This document shows, in pieces, positions 34,949 to 45,551 of a DNA stretch of 64,000 nt. Under the pieces are notes generated by a model. It did not search any database. It was not told the DNA's origin and worked only from the letters and a program-made list of their open reading frames with translations. How positions within the stretch are numbered: position 1 is the stretch's first letter; each line of letters starts with the position of its first letter. A program made the translations under genes and the position numbers. Origin of the DNA: Rhizobium hidalgonense. Lineage in GTDB: Bacteria; Pseudomonadota; Alphaproteobacteria; Rhizobiales; Rhizobiaceae. The stretch covers positions 1 through 64,000 of the forward strand of contig NZ_LODW01000058.1 in NCBI RefSeq assembly GCF_002914525.1, in the 5' to 3' direction.

Positions 34949-35950
34949 TTATGCGCTGCCGGCGGCTTTCCTGTTGACGAAGCTGAGCGCGAGTACTGCG
35001 AAGATCAGTGTTCCCGTGCCGACCTGCTGCCAATAGAAGTTCAGATCGGTCAGCAGCAGCCCGTTGGCGACGATGCTGAGCAGCAATGCGCCGAGAACGG
35101 TGCCGCCGACATTCGGCCGCCCGAGCGGACTGAGCGTCGTGCCGATGAAAGTGGCGCCGATGGCGTTCAGCAGGAAGGCATTGCCCGAGGAGGGGATGTA
35201 GGTGGTGACCGTCGCGGTCAGGATCAGGCCGGCGATGGCTGCGATCATACCGACCAGAATGAAAGTCACGGCGACATGCGCCGGCGCGGCGATGCCGGAA
35301 TAGCGCACGACGCCCGGCTGGATGCCGATCGACAGAATGACGCGGCCGAACCGGGTGTGGGCAAAAACGACGGCGGCGGCGGCGATGACGACAATGGCAA
35401 CGGCAAGCGGCACCGGGAAGCCGGCGAGGGCGCCGTGGCCGAGGAAACGGAAGGCTTCCGGCACGCCGTTCGGCGGCAGATAGACCGGATTGCCGCCATT
35501 GGTCAGCAATTGCTGGACGCTGCGGCCGATGAACAGCGTGCCGAGCGTGGCAAGGAACGGCGACACGCCGATCCCGGAAATCAGCAGCGCGTTGAAGGCG
35601 CCGACAAGCGCTCCGGCCGCAAGCCCGGCAAATGCGGCGATTGCCACCGGTTGGCCGGCGAGCACGAGCGAGACGAAGGCGAAACTGGCGAAATCCATCG
35701 CCGTTCCCGCGGACAGATCGATGCCGCCCGACGCCACAGCGAAAGTCATGGCTATCGAGACGATGGCCAGCAGCGTGAAATTGTTGACCAGGATGCTCTG
35801 CAGGTTGGCAAGCGTCAGGAATGTCGGCGTTATCAAGGAAAAGGCAGCGAATACCGCAATCAGGGCGAGGATCAGCCCATAGCGCACCAGGCCGCCGGCG
35901 ATGAGGCGCGGCAAGCCGACGGCGGGGGAAGGGGAGGTTTGCAGCGACAT
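34949..35950 (-). CDS. sugar ABC importer permease (RbsC type)
   Basis: A 333-residue permease of the BPD_transp_2 (ribose/xylose) family with about eight to ten membrane segments. Typical stretches are FAVASGGIDLSAGTAMDFASF and NVGGTVLGALLLSIVANGL. It is the last gene of a four-gene importer operon and starts 2 bases after the other permease. Two different RbsC-like subunits suggest a heterodimeric channel. Confidence 0.9.
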   Translation of the reverse strand: MSLQTSPSPAVGLPRLIAGGLVRYGLILALIAVFAAFSLITPTFLTLANLQSILVNNFTLLAIVSIAMTFAVASGGIDLSAGTAMDFASFAFVSLVLAGQPVAIAAFAGLAAGALVGAFNALLISGIGVSPFLATLGTLFIGRSVQQLLTNGGNPVYLPPNGVPEAFRFLGHGALAGFPVPLAVAIVVIAAAAVVFAHTRFGRVILSIGIQPGVVRYSGIAAPAHVAVTFILVGMIAAIAGLILTATVTTYIPSSGNAFLLNAIGATFIGTTLSPLGRPNVGGTVLGALLLSIVANGLLLTDLNFYWQQVGTGTLIFAVLALSFVNRKAAGSA

Positions 35951-35952
35951 GA

Positions 35953-36972
35953 TCAGGCCTCCTGCCGGCGCAGCAGCGTGGTGGCGGAAACGACGATGAG
36001 AATGAGCACGCCCTGAATGCCGCTGACCAGCGTGCTTGAAATGTTCAGCAGCTGGAAACCGTTAGTGAGGAAGCCGACCAGCAGGGCTGAGAGCAGCGTC
36101 CCGGTGGCCGTGGGAACCAGCCGGCGCGAAAAGACCGAGCCGAGCAGGGCTGTCACGACAATGGGCAACAGCATCTCGCCCGAGCCGGTCGTGCTGCCGC
36201 TCAGATAGGAAACCGACAGGATACCGGCGATGCCGCCGGTGAGGCCGCTGGCGACGAAGGCGCCGGCGAGCAGACGGCGAAGCGGGAGACCGGCGGCACG
36301 TGCCGCATCCGGAAACTCACCGACCGCGTAGAGGCGCAGGCCGAGTGGGGTATATTGCACGATCGCCGCGGTGATCGCTGTGAAGCCGAGGAGCACATAG
36401 GCAAGAACAGGAATGCCGAAAACGTCCGAGGCCGAAAGCGCCGACAGGAAAGGCGTCGAAGCCGGAAGGACGGTATTGCCGGTCAGCACCAATTCCAGGC
36501 CGGCGACGACGTTCATCACGGCAAGCGTGGCCAGCAGCGGCACGATGCCGGCATAGACCACGGCGATGGCATTGACTGTGCCGATCAGCGCACCAGTCGA
36601 GATCGCTGCCGCAATCGCCGCCGTGTCGCCGTAGCCGAGTTGCGTCAGGCTCGCATAGACGGCGCCGCTGAGGCCCATATTGGCAGCGAGCGACAGGTCG
36701 ATGCCGCCGGTGACGACATTGGAGCCGCCGGCGATCAGCACGACCGTCAGGCCGATGGCAAGCACCCCTGAGATCGTCGATTGGCCAAGCACATTGCCGA
36801 TATTGCCGATGCTGAAGAAATAGGGAGCGGTGAGCGAAAAGACGATCAGGATGGCGGCGAATGCGATCAACGATCCGAAGCGCAATGCCGTAGCCGCAAA
36901 GTTGCCGGCCCGCCGGTGAGGGGGTTCCGAAACGGAAAAATCGGAAGGCGCGAATTCCACTTCAGCCGACAT
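35953..36972 (-). CDS. sugar ABC importer permease (RbsC type)
   Basis: A 339-residue permease of the same family as its downstream partner (shared GGIDLSLAANMGLSGAVYA pattern) with a longer polar N-terminus. The ATG at 36972 has GAGGGA upstream and overlaps the end of the ATPase gene by 11 bases, a sign of translational coupling. Confidence 0.9.
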   Translation of the reverse strand: MSAEVEFAPSDFSVSEPPHRRAGNFAATALRFGSLIAFAAILIVFSLTAPYFFSIGNIGNVLGQSTISGVLAIGLTVVLIAGGSNVVTGGIDLSLAANMGLSGAVYASLTQLGYGDTAAIAAAISTGALIGTVNAIAVVYAGIVPLLATLAVMNVVAGLELVLTGNTVLPASTPFLSALSASDVFGIPVLAYVLLGFTAITAAIVQYTPLGLRLYAVGEFPDAARAAGLPLRRLLAGAFVASGLTGGIAGILSVSYLSGSTTGSGEMLLPIVVTALLGSVFSRRLVPTATGTLLSALLVGFLTNGFQLLNISSTLVSGIQGVLILIVVSATTLLRRQEA

Positions 36973-38512
36973 GGCGATGTCCCTCGGATGATCCGGTCGA
37001 TTGAGCCAGTACGGCATCCGCAGTGGTCTCCGATGAAATGAATTCCCGCACCACGCGCCCGCGGAAGAGCACAAGAATGCGATCGGTTATGCCGACGAGT
37101 TCGGGCAGATCGGACGACAGCACGATGACGCCGGCGCCGCGCGCCGCGAGTTCGCCGATCAGCGTGTAGATCTCGACCTTGGAGCCGATGTCGACGCCGA
37201 CCGTCGGCTCATCGAGAAGATAGATCTCGGAATGGCGGCTCAGCCATTTGGCGATGGCGATCTTCTGCTGGTTGCCGCCCGAAAGCGTGCGCAGCAAAGC
37301 GTCGCGCCCATTGGTTTTCACCTGCAGCCGCGTGATCAGAGCATCGACCTCGCGCTGTTCGCGTTTGCGGTCGAGAAAGCCGAAACGCGTGAAGCGGCCA
37401 AGGCTGGAAAGGCTGGTATTTTCCGCAACGCTGAGATCGAGCGCGACGCCGTGGCGGCGCCGGTCCTCCGGCACCAATGCGATCTCGTGGTCGGCCGCCT
37501 GCGTGGGATTGGCGAAGCGGGCGCTCTTGCCGCGAATCTCGATACGACCGTAGGCCGAGGTCTCGAGTCCGAAGAGGGTGCGGACCAGTTCCTTGGCGCC
37601 GGAGCCGAGCAGGCCGGTGAGGCCCAGCACCTCGCCGCGGTGAAGCGTGAAGCTGACGTCGCCGTATTTTCCCGGCGCTGACAACCGCGCGACCTTGAGG
37701 ATCTCGTCGCCCGGCGTCACCTGAGGCTTCGGAAACATCTCCTTGATGTCGCGCTCGACCATTAGCCGTGCAATCGCTGAGGCCGAAGTCTCGCCGATCG
37801 GCACAGAGGCAACATCAAGCCCGTTGCGCAGCACGGTGACGTGATCGCAGAGCTCTTCGATTTCGTGCAGGTAATGCGAGATATAGATGATGGTAACGCC
37901 TTCGTCACGCAGACGCCGGATCAGCCGGAAGAGGATATCGGCCTCACGGCGCACCAATGCGGCCGTCGGCTCGTCGAAGACGAGCACTTTCGGCTGATTG
38001 AGGAGGGCGCGGATAATTTGCACGATCTGCTTTTCGGCGGTCGACAGCTCGCTGATCAGAGCCGCGTTCGGCAACCGGATGCCGAAATAGTCATTGAGAA
38101 TATCGGTCGCGCGGCGCTGCATCAGACGCCGGTCGAGGAAAGGCGTGCCCGCAATGCGCGGTTCCCGGCCGAGAAACAGGGCTTCTCCGACGGTGAAGGT
38201 CGGGACCAGCAGCCGATCCTGGTGAATGAAATGGATACCGAGTTCTTCGGCAAGATGCGGCGTCAGCCTGTCGAAGGTCTGTCCCCCGATCTCGATGCGG
38301 CCGCCATCCGGCTGGTAAAGACCGGCCAGCAGCTTGATCAGCGTCGACTTGCCGGCGCCGTTCTGGCCGACGAGGCCGTGGATGGTGCCGCGCCTGACGA
38401 GCAGCGATGCGCCGGCCAGCGCTTGCGCGCCGCCGAAGTGCTTGACGATGCCTTCGAAGCGGATGATGTCGTCGCACGCCGTCACCGGCTGCTTCAAGGA
38501 AATGGCCGTCAT
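36962..38512 (-). CDS. sugar ABC importer double ATPase (RbsA type)
   Basis: A 516-residue protein with two fused ABC domains, as in RbsA/XylG/AraG. Domain 1: Walker A GQNGAGKST, a weak signature (LSTAEKQ) and DEPTAAL. Domain 2: degenerate Walker A (GLLGSGAKEL), a normal signature LSGGNQQK and DEPTVGVD. This pairing is standard in the family. It powers the two RbsC-like permeases. ATG 38512 is chosen over a longer reading without family match. Confidence 0.92.
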   Translation of the reverse strand: MTAISLKQPVTACDDIIRFEGIVKHFGGAQALAGASLLVRRGTIHGLVGQNGAGKSTLIKLLAGLYQPDGGRIEIGGQTFDRLTPHLAEELGIHFIHQDRLLVPTFTVGEALFLGREPRIAGTPFLDRRLMQRRATDILNDYFGIRLPNAALISELSTAEKQIVQIIRALLNQPKVLVFDEPTAALVRREADILFRLIRRLRDEGVTIIYISHYLHEIEELCDHVTVLRNGLDVASVPIGETSASAIARLMVERDIKEMFPKPQVTPGDEILKVARLSAPGKYGDVSFTLHRGEVLGLTGLLGSGAKELVRTLFGLETSAYGRIEIRGKSARFANPTQAADHEIALVPEDRRRHGVALDLSVAENTSLSSLGRFTRFGFLDRKREQREVDALITRLQVKTNGRDALLRTLSGGNQQKIAIAKWLSRHSEIYLLDEPTVGVDIGSKVEIYTLIGELAARGAGVIVLSSDLPELVGITDRILVLFRGRVVREFISSETTADAVLAQSTGSSEGHRHVG

Positions 38513-38573
38513 GTCGATCTCTCCGGGCAGATTCCGAGCGATCCGGTCACGGCCGGATCGCTCGGGAGCCTTG

Positions 38574-39587
38574 TCAGCCGATGCCGAGCTTCTTGGTGAC
38601 TTCGCCGACATTGGCCTTGTTGGCGAGCAGGGCCGAAACATAGGTCTCGCGCGGCAGGGTCTGGCCGGCGAGCAGCTTGGCGACGTTGCGGATGGCGGTG
38701 CGGCCGATTTCCGCCGGCTGCTGCGCGACGTCGGCGCCGGCCGGTGAATTCGGATCGGCAACGAGCTGCAGTACCTCAGGGCTGCCATCGACGCCGTAGG
38801 TGCGGATTTCGGTCCGCCCGGCGGCAGCCAGAGCCTGGGTCGCGCCCAGTTGCGGAATATCCCAGGCCGACCAGATCGCCTTGATCGAACCCTTTTCCGG
38901 ATACTTGTTAAGGATTGCGGTGATCTGCGTGAAGGCGTCCTGCACGGTATTCGGGATGACGTCGCGCAGCTCCGGCTGGAGGATTTTCACCTTCGGGAAA
39001 TATTTGACGACATTGACCAGCTGATCGTAGCGAATCGCGCAAGGGGTGACGCCGTAAAAGCCGTTGAAGACGACGATATTGCCTTCGCCGCCGATATCGG
39101 AGACGAGCTGCAGCGCCAGGTCCTTGCCGATGCCCCAGTTGTCGGAGGTAGTGTTGTTGATCGAGTTGGTCGAGCCGACGTCGACGGTCAGAACCGGGAT
39201 GCCGGCGTCACGCGCCTTCTTCAGCCAGGGATCGATGACGCTGAGCGTGCCGAGGATCTGGACGATCGCATCCGGCTTCTGGGCAATCAGCGTCTGCAAC
39301 TGCGAAACCAGCTTGCCGTCGTTGCGTCCGGCATCGACGGCGATCGGCTCACCCCCGAGGCGCTTTACCTCGTCGATCTGGGCGTTATAGGCCTGCAGGT
39401 CGAAAAAGTGATCGGTGCCGGTTGCGCTGATGGCGATGCGTTTGCCCTTCAGCGACAGCTCGTCGCCGGCTGCAAAGACCGGCTTCTGCCCGACCAGTGA
39501 TGCACCCGCGACGGCGACCCCGGCCGCTGCGGACAGTTTCAACAGATCTCGTCTTCCGAAGCGGCTTCCGGACTTGTCGTTGCTCAT
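38574..39587 (-). CDS. sugar-binding periplasmic protein, Tat-exported
   Basis: A 337-residue periplasmic binding protein of the ribose/galactose type 1 fold (Peripla_BP_4). The N-terminus carries a twin-arginine signal (GRRDLLKLSAAAGVAVAGA), so it is probably exported folded. ATG 39587 is preceded by GGAGAGAG. First gene of the importer operon; the divergent AraC regulator probably controls it. The sugar cannot be predicted. Confidence 0.9.
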   Translation of the reverse strand: MSNDKSGSRFGRRDLLKLSAAAGVAVAGASLVGQKPVFAAGDELSLKGKRIAISATGTDHFFDLQAYNAQIDEVKRLGGEPIAVDAGRNDGKLVSQLQTLIAQKPDAIVQILGTLSVIDPWLKKARDAGIPVLTVDVGSTNSINNTTSDNWGIGKDLALQLVSDIGGEGNIVVFNGFYGVTPCAIRYDQLVNVVKYFPKVKILQPELRDVIPNTVQDAFTQITAILNKYPEKGSIKAIWSAWDIPQLGATQALAAAGRTEIRTYGVDGSPEVLQLVADPNSPAGADVAQQPAEIGRTAIRNVAKLLAGQTLPRETYVSALLANKANVGEVTKKLGIG

Positions 39588-39998
39588 TACCACTCTCTCC
39601 AATTAATTATGTCTATAGATTAAATGGATTAATGCGGATGAATAGGAACGAATTTCCAAAAGAACGATCTCCTGGGAAAAGAGTGGACGGAACAAAAGAA
39701 AATCCCTGGCCGCGATTTGCCGCGACTGAGAATGACTTCGGATGCCCCGACGATCTGGCGACTGGGTCCGCCGCCACTGATCAAGAAGAAGATGCAGTGC
39801 ATAATTCTTGCGCATGTGCCCAAATTTGCCGAGGAAAAATTCCTGCTAAGCGCGGTGCAGTGTGGCGCGACAGCGAGTGTGAAATCAGGATTTAGATGAG
39901 CACGATCTGGCTTTATGCCACAACGTTGATATCGAACGCGAAGCTTTGATTCCACTTGGCGCGCAACTTGCCTCTCCCCCGTCAGGGAGAGTGAAACA
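39588..39998. other. divergent regulatory region, no gene recognised
   Basis: About 410 bases between the sugar-binding protein gene and the AraC regulator gene. Short open frames here lack start signals and family features. AT-rich patches near 39598-39640 probably hold the importer promoter. No clear inverted repeat was found. Confidence 0.5.
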
Positions 39999-40862
39999 AT
40001 GCCCGATATCGACCCGACGATTTTCTCAATAAGCCGGCCATCCCTTGGAGGCTACAGGGCCTTCGTTCAACGCGACATGATCGTCGAGACCTATCGCAGC
40101 GCCGCGGGGCAAATGGTTTCGAGGGGCTCCCTTCATAGAATATCGATCAATCGAACGGCCCATGGCAAATATGCCTATCGGCTTGGAACAGGGGCATTCC
40201 GCAAAGTCGAGCGACCGCCGTTCACCCTGGGATTTCAACCCGCCGCCACGGTTCTTGAAGTCGATGGGGATGCGGCGGATTATATCTCGATCTTCCAGTC
40301 ACCTGCGCTCTACAGCAGCATTGGCGGCTCCCAATTTGATCCCGAGCATTGGGATAATGATGCACTCAGCGCCACGACGGATCCGACAACACTGCAGGTC
40401 GCGCTGTCCCTTGCATTTGTCGCCGGGAAGACCGAGCGCGACGACCCGCTTTTGATGCAGCACCTGGGGATGGCGCTTGCCTGTTGCGTTGTAAAGCTGC
40501 TGGGCGCCAAACCTGAAGCCGGCGATCGTCCGCTGACGTCGGACAATCTCCGACGGGTGATCGATTACATCGAGAACCTGCTTGGCAAATCCGATCTGAG
40601 TGTCGAGGAGCTGGCCGGGGTGGCCCATATGAGCCCCTTTCATTTCAGCCGGGAATTCAAACGGGCGGCAGGGATGGCGCCGCATCGCTTCGTTCTGGAA
40701 CGCAGGATCGAGCGGGCGCGACTTTACCTCGCAGATGGCAAGGAAACGCTCGCAAACATCGCTTACGCCACAGGCTTTTCGAGCCAGGCGCATTTCTCCA
40801 GCGTCTTCCGTCGTCTGATCGGGGCGACACCGAAGGAGTACCGACGATCGGTCCGTCTTTGA
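39999..40862 (+). CDS. AraC-family transcription regulator
   Basis: A 287-residue activator with the usual two helix-turn-helix units at the C-terminus (LSVEELAGVAHMSPFHFSRE near 200-220 and ANIAYATGFSSQAHFSSVF near 249-267). The N-terminal 180 residues have no family match that I recognise, so the signal is unknown. It is divergent from the sugar importer, its likely target, though the VOC/ABC genes downstream are also possible. Confidence 0.88.
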   Translation: MPDIDPTIFSISRPSLGGYRAFVQRDMIVETYRSAAGQMVSRGSLHRISINRTAHGKYAYRLGTGAFRKVERPPFTLGFQPAATVLEVDGDAADYISIFQSPALYSSIGGSQFDPEHWDNDALSATTDPTTLQVALSLAFVAGKTERDDPLLMQHLGMALACCVVKLLGAKPEAGDRPLTSDNLRRVIDYIENLLGKSDLSVEELAGVAHMSPFHFSREFKRAAGMAPHRFVLERRIERARLYLADGKETLANIAYATGFSSQAHFSSVFRRLIGATPKEYRRSVRL

Positions 40863-40969
40863 GCCGGCAGCCGCCGATCGCAAATCAGCAATTTTTCGAA
40901 AGACAACCGCACGAATTTGAAATCTCTTGAGGCTGCGGTCTGCGAGGCTTTTCCCACCAGGAGGCCTAT

Positions 40970-41416
40970 ATGACCGCTTTTGCCCAAGCCAATCCGATTA
41001 CCGATATCTGCTTTTTGGTCGAGGATATTGACCGGGCGTCGGACTTTTATGTCGAACGGCTTGGCTTCAAACCACGCCGCCGGGCTCCCGGCTTTGCCGA
41101 TTTCAAAGGAGCGGGTGTGACACTGGCACTCTGGCAAATCGAGCATATTGCCGAGTTTACCGGCGTCTCGGGCCTTCGCGCGCCCCCAGGCGTGCACAAG
41201 GCTTGCGCGGCCATCGAGCTCGCCTCGCCGGAGCAGGTCGATGCTGCTTATCAGGAGCTGAAGGCCGCGGGCGTGCTCTTCCAGGCGCCGCCACAGGACT
41301 ATGTCTGGAACGCGAGATGCTGCTATTTCGCCGATCCCGATGACAATCTCTGGGAAATCTATGCATGGTCCGCAGGCGGCCCGATCGGCGACATCGAACC
41401 GCAAGAGCGAGTGTAA
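40970..41416 (+). CDS. VOC-family (glyoxalase-like) protein
   Basis: A 148-residue protein with two beta-alpha-beta-beta-beta halves of the VOC fold (ITDICFLVEDIDRASDFYVE at the start; FADPDDNLWEIYAW near the end with the metal-site Glu). Such proteins are metal enzymes or resistance proteins. AGGAGG precedes the ATG. The ABC importer genes begin 47 bases on, so it may modify the imported substrate. The substrate is unknown. Confidence 0.85.
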   Translation: MTAFAQANPITDICFLVEDIDRASDFYVERLGFKPRRRAPGFADFKGAGVTLALWQIEHIAEFTGVSGLRAPPGVHKACAAIELASPEQVDAAYQELKAAGVLFQAPPQDYVWNARCCYFADPDDNLWEIYAWSAGGPIGDIEPQERV

Positions 41417-41463
41417 GCGGCCCGGCCAGCCGTCCAACAATTCAACAAGGGGAAGGCAAGCAA

Positions 41464-42510
41464 ATGAACCGGGATGACAGGAAAATCGTGGTCGATAGGC
41501 GCACTGTCCTGAAGGGCGGAGCCTTTGCCCTTGCTGCTGCGTCGGCGGGGATCAGCGTGTTTGTGCCTCGTCATTCGAACGCCGCCGCATCCAAGGTCGT
41601 CGTCAAATACGATTGGCTGATGAGCAACGGACAGATCGGCGATATCGTCGCAGTCAAGCAAGGCCTGTTCGAGGCCGAGGGGCTCGACGTCGAGTTTTCC
41701 CCCGGCGGTCCCAATTCGGCAACGGTGCCACCCGTGATTACGGGTGATGCGCAGCTCGGCCAATTCTCCGATTCGGCACAGCTTCTTCTTGCCCGGTCAT
41801 CCGGCGTGCCGATCAAGATCTTCGCCTGCGGTTTCCGCATGGCGCCTTTCGCCTTTTATTCGCTCCCCAAGGCGCCGATCCGCACCGTCGAGGATATGGT
41901 CGGCAAGCGCATCGGCATCCAGCCGACGGCCCGTTATGTGCTCGATGCTATCCTGCTGAAGAACAAGATCGATCCCTCGAGCCTGACCATCACTAATATC
42001 GGCTTCGACATGACGCCGCTGATGACCGGCCAGGTCGATGCGGTGACCGGATGGATCACCAACACCCAGGCCCTTTCCATCATCGGCCCCGACCGCATCG
42101 ATCTGATGATGAAGGATACAGGCCTGCCCTCCTACGCGAACGTCTATTTTGCCACTGACGATGCCGTGAGCGGCCATGCGGAGACACTGGCAAAGGTGCT
42201 GCGTGCCCTCGCCAAGGGCTGGGCCTGGACGCATGAACATCCTGAAGAGGCGGTCAAATTGACGGTGGAGGCCTATCCGCAGCTCGATCTTGCCGTGGAG
42301 CTGAAGACAGTACCGCGCATATTGTCGCTGAGCTTCGACGCAGCGACCGGTAAGGATGGCTGGGGCAGCTTCGATCCGGCAGCTCTTGCTGAGCAGATTT
42401 CCGTTTACGACAAGATCGGCCAGTTCAAGAGCGGCGCGCCGAAGCTGGAGGACTGCTATACGACCAGGATCCTGGACATGACGGCGGATGACCGTCCGAA
42501 GATTGCGTGA
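41464..42510 (+). CDS. NMT1/SsuA-type periplasmic binding protein
   Basis: A 348-residue binding protein of the NMT1/THI5-like group, used in importers for sulfonates, taurine, nitrate, aromatic acids or pyrimidines. The N-terminus has a twin-arginine signal (DRRTVLKGGAFALAAAS). Typical stretches are QGLFEAEGLDVEF and FDMTPLMTGQVDAVTGW. AAGGGGAAGG precedes the ATG. It is followed by its ATPase and permease. Confidence 0.88.
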   Translation: MNRDDRKIVVDRRTVLKGGAFALAAASAGISVFVPRHSNAAASKVVVKYDWLMSNGQIGDIVAVKQGLFEAEGLDVEFSPGGPNSATVPPVITGDAQLGQFSDSAQLLLARSSGVPIKIFACGFRMAPFAFYSLPKAPIRTVEDMVGKRIGIQPTARYVLDAILLKNKIDPSSLTITNIGFDMTPLMTGQVDAVTGWITNTQALSIIGPDRIDLMMKDTGLPSYANVYFATDDAVSGHAETLAKVLRALAKGWAWTHEHPEEAVKLTVEAYPQLDLAVELKTVPRILSLSFDAATGKDGWGSFDPAALAEQISVYDKIGQFKSGAPKLEDCYTTRILDMTADDRPKIA

Positions 42511-42519
42511 GAGAGCGGA

Positions 42520-43304
<785 letters not shown>

Positions 43305-43308
<4 letters not shown>

Positions 43309-44075
43309 CGCATCGTCCGCTGTCCCTTGCCGAGGCCGTCGGCCTTCCTGTTATTGGCGCCCTTTCGCTGCTCCTCGCCTGGCAATGGCTGGTGCCGGCC
43401 CTCGGTATTCCCAGCTATATCGTCCCGACGCCGCTGGCGATCCTGCGTACGCTTGCAAGCGAATGGCGCTTCCTGCTGTCGAACGCCGTTCCGACATGGG
43501 GCGAGGCGGGCCTCGGTTTCCTCTTGGGCAATAGTCTCGCCGTGGTCCTGGCGGTTGCCTTCGCCTATAATCCGCGGTTCCAGGCCGCCTATTTCCCCGT
43601 TGTCCTGCTCTTCAATACGATTCCCGTGCTTGCGCTCGCGCCGATCATTATCCTCATCTTCGGCCTCGGCATGTTTCCGAAAGTCATCATCGCTGCTCTC
43701 ATCTGCTTCTTCCCAACCCTGGTGAATACTGCCCGGGGCCTCAATCTGGCGACTGCGAGCGAGCTTGACCTGATGCATGTGCTTTCCGCGAGCGGCTGGG
43801 AGACGTTCTGGCGCCTGCGCGCTCCACGGTCGGCCCCCTTGCTCTTTGCGTCGTTGCGCATTTCCGCAACCACCTGTGTGATCGGCGCGATCGTCGGGGA
43901 GTGGATCGGCTCGAACCAGGGGCTGGGTGCTGTCATCATCCAGTCGACATTCAATTATCAGGCCGAAAGGCTCTTTGCCGCCGTCGTGCTTGCCTCCTTC
44001 TCCGGTATCGTCTTTTTTGCCGGTGTTGCCCAGATCGAACGGATTTTCCGACGGCTGCAGTTAGGGCGAAGCTGA
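43305..44075 (+). CDS. SsuC/TauC-type ABC permease
   Basis: A 256-residue inner-membrane permease with about six hydrophobic segments and the family stretch LNLATASELDLMHVLSASGW in the ATPase-contact loop. Its start overlaps the ATPase stop by four bases. It completes the three-gene importer. The terminator at 44166 probably ends this operon. Confidence 0.92.
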
Positions 44076-44165
44076 AAGCGTTCAATGCGGTCAACACATC
44101 TCGATGGCTCTAGCTCGTCGCCAGGGTGGGCGTGGCCGAAACGCTAACGCTCTCCAGGATATGAC

Positions 44166-44196
44166 AAGGCCTCCCGCTGTTGTCTCGGGAGGCCTT
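44166..44196. terminator. bidirectional terminator hairpin
   Basis: AAGGCCTCCCG (44166-44176) pairs perfectly with CGGGAGGCCTT (44186-44196) around a 9-base loop and is followed by GTTCC. It sits 90 bases after the SsuC-type permease gene and just after the stop of the convergent AlaRS-like pseudogene. Confidence 0.75.
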
Positions 44197-44203
44197 GTTC
44201 CGG

Positions 44204-45030
44204 CTATTCGTCCATCGTTTCCCGGATGTCGGAGAGATCGATGCCATGGGTGTCGAACCACCAGTCGGGACTCATTTCAGCATAGCGGTGACGCAGGCGC
44301 AGATATTGTACGCGCCCGCGTCTGGCGTCGACCTCTTCCTGAAAAAGGGATGATCGAGCGTGCCGCCCATTTTGTAGATGCGGCGGAGCAGCTTTCGCAA
44401 GACGTAGCCCTGCTCCTTGTTGCCTGGTTGGAGGCGCTGTCTACAACCGTCATCACAGTCTCGCATAACGTCTCCAGCGCAAGGTCTTGCGGCGTGCCGT
44501 TAACGATCAAGTCGAGACGTTCTGCGCCGAAGCCGACGTCGATGCTGGTTCCGGGCGGATTGGCGATGTTTCCGATCTCGACACCATCCTTGTAGAACTC
44601 GGGTACAGTATCCGCTGATGCTGCCATCGCTTCACCTGCAATCCGGATCGGCAACAATGGCCATACGTCCGCCACAGAGCGGCGTCCATTGGCCAGGCGG
44701 TTGGGATGGATCGTCGCGTGATCCGGCACGATGCCCAGCGTTCGGAGAAAATTCAAGCCAGAAATCGATGGCGCTGCCGACGGTCATTTCCCGGAAGGAG
44801 AAAAGGCCGAGCATGGTGAAGTGGAGAAATCGCCGATCTCGTCAAGGTCGCTCATGCGCAGGCAGGCACCTGGCTGTTTGCAACAGTTCCGCTGTAGGAA
44901 GGATCGGAGAAGAGGGGTTTATATTGCTGCATGCCGGCGCTGCAGAAGAGGTGGTGTTATCATGCGGCCGTACGGATTCGATGCGTGCGCCTTCGGGGAA
45001 GACAGCGATCTTCGGCGCTAACAGCAATCC
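44204..45030 (-). pseudogene. alanyl-tRNA-synthetase-like gene, many frameshifts
   Basis: Joined frames on the minus strand spell the catalytic core of an AlaRS-like class II synthetase. In order: a stretch ending VRPHDNTT; LFCSAGMQQYKPLFSDP; LDEIGDFST; MLGLFSFREMTVGSAIDFWL; RTLGIVPDHATIHPNRL; then VEIGNI.., IDVGFGAERLDL; GYVLRKLLRRIYKMGG; and WWFDTHGIDLSDI, which matches the AlaRS 'YDTYGFPLDL' region. It ends at a TAG (44204-44206). Single-base losses or gains break the frame at about 44950, 44865, 44830, 44745, 44415 and 44335. The editing and C-terminal domains of true AlaRS are absent, so it was a short paralogue, not the housekeeping gene. Its former job is unknown. Confidence 0.75.
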
Positions 45031-45119
45031 GCCGCCACAGGCCAGCCTGCAAATGATGCTCTTGATCATTGGCTCAGTTGAGACTAAATATAACCTCAAG
45101 TGAAGAGGAGCCGTTGCCC

Positions 45120-45551
45120 ATGGTAGGATTTTCTATGGTCGCCGACGTTCTAGGATTGCCCGCCAGGGAGCCGGCGTCGCGCTCCGCCTTCGGCCTGCTC
45201 TCCAGCATCGAGGCTGGATTGCCGGTCAAGGCGCTCGACCGCATGGCGCTGCTTCTGGCGCCAGGCGACGCCCAGTTCAAATACCGGCTGGTTCCGAAGG
45301 CCACCTACGAGCGGCGCAAGTCCAAGCATCGGCTTTCCTCCGACGAGGGCGTGAAGCTCGCCCGGCTCGCGCGCGTCTGGGGCCTGGCGCTCGATGTCTG
45401 GCAGGCCGAGGCCGAGGCGCGTGATTTCCTGTTTCGTCCGCATGCGATGCTGGAGGACAGGCGGCCGATCGATGTCGTCATCCAGAGCGAGATCGGCGGG
45501 GAGCTCGTGCTTGATATCCTTGCAAGCCTGAAATACGGCAGCGCTGCGTGA
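45120..45551 (+). CDS. Xre/MbcA/ParS-type antitoxin (DUF2384)
   Basis: A 143-residue antitoxin of the Xre-RES toxin-antitoxin class. The N-terminal part is helical with a Cro-like fold, and the C-terminal DUF2384 region (RLARVWGLALDVWQAEAEARDFLFRPHAMLEDRRPIDV in several pieces) blocks the toxin active site. ATG 45120 follows GAGGAG at somewhat long spacing; a TTG at 45114 is closer. Its TGA overlaps the toxin GTG. It binds its own promoter in known systems. Confidence 0.88.
   Translation: MVGFSMVADVLGLPAREPASRSAFGLLSSIEAGLPVKALDRMALLLAPGDAQFKYRLVPKATYERRKSKHRLSSDEGVKLARLARVWGLALDVWQAEAEARDFLFRPHAMLEDRRPIDVVIQSEIGGELVLDILASLKYGSAA

Noticed and set aside
44104-44595. Plus-strand frame of 163 codons
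   Set aside because: The opposite strand shows AlaRS-like protein similarity in pieces; the plus frame has no features.
44204-45030. Functional housekeeping alanyl-tRNA synthetase
   Set aside because: Too short, lacks editing and C-terminal domains, and broken by several frameshifts.
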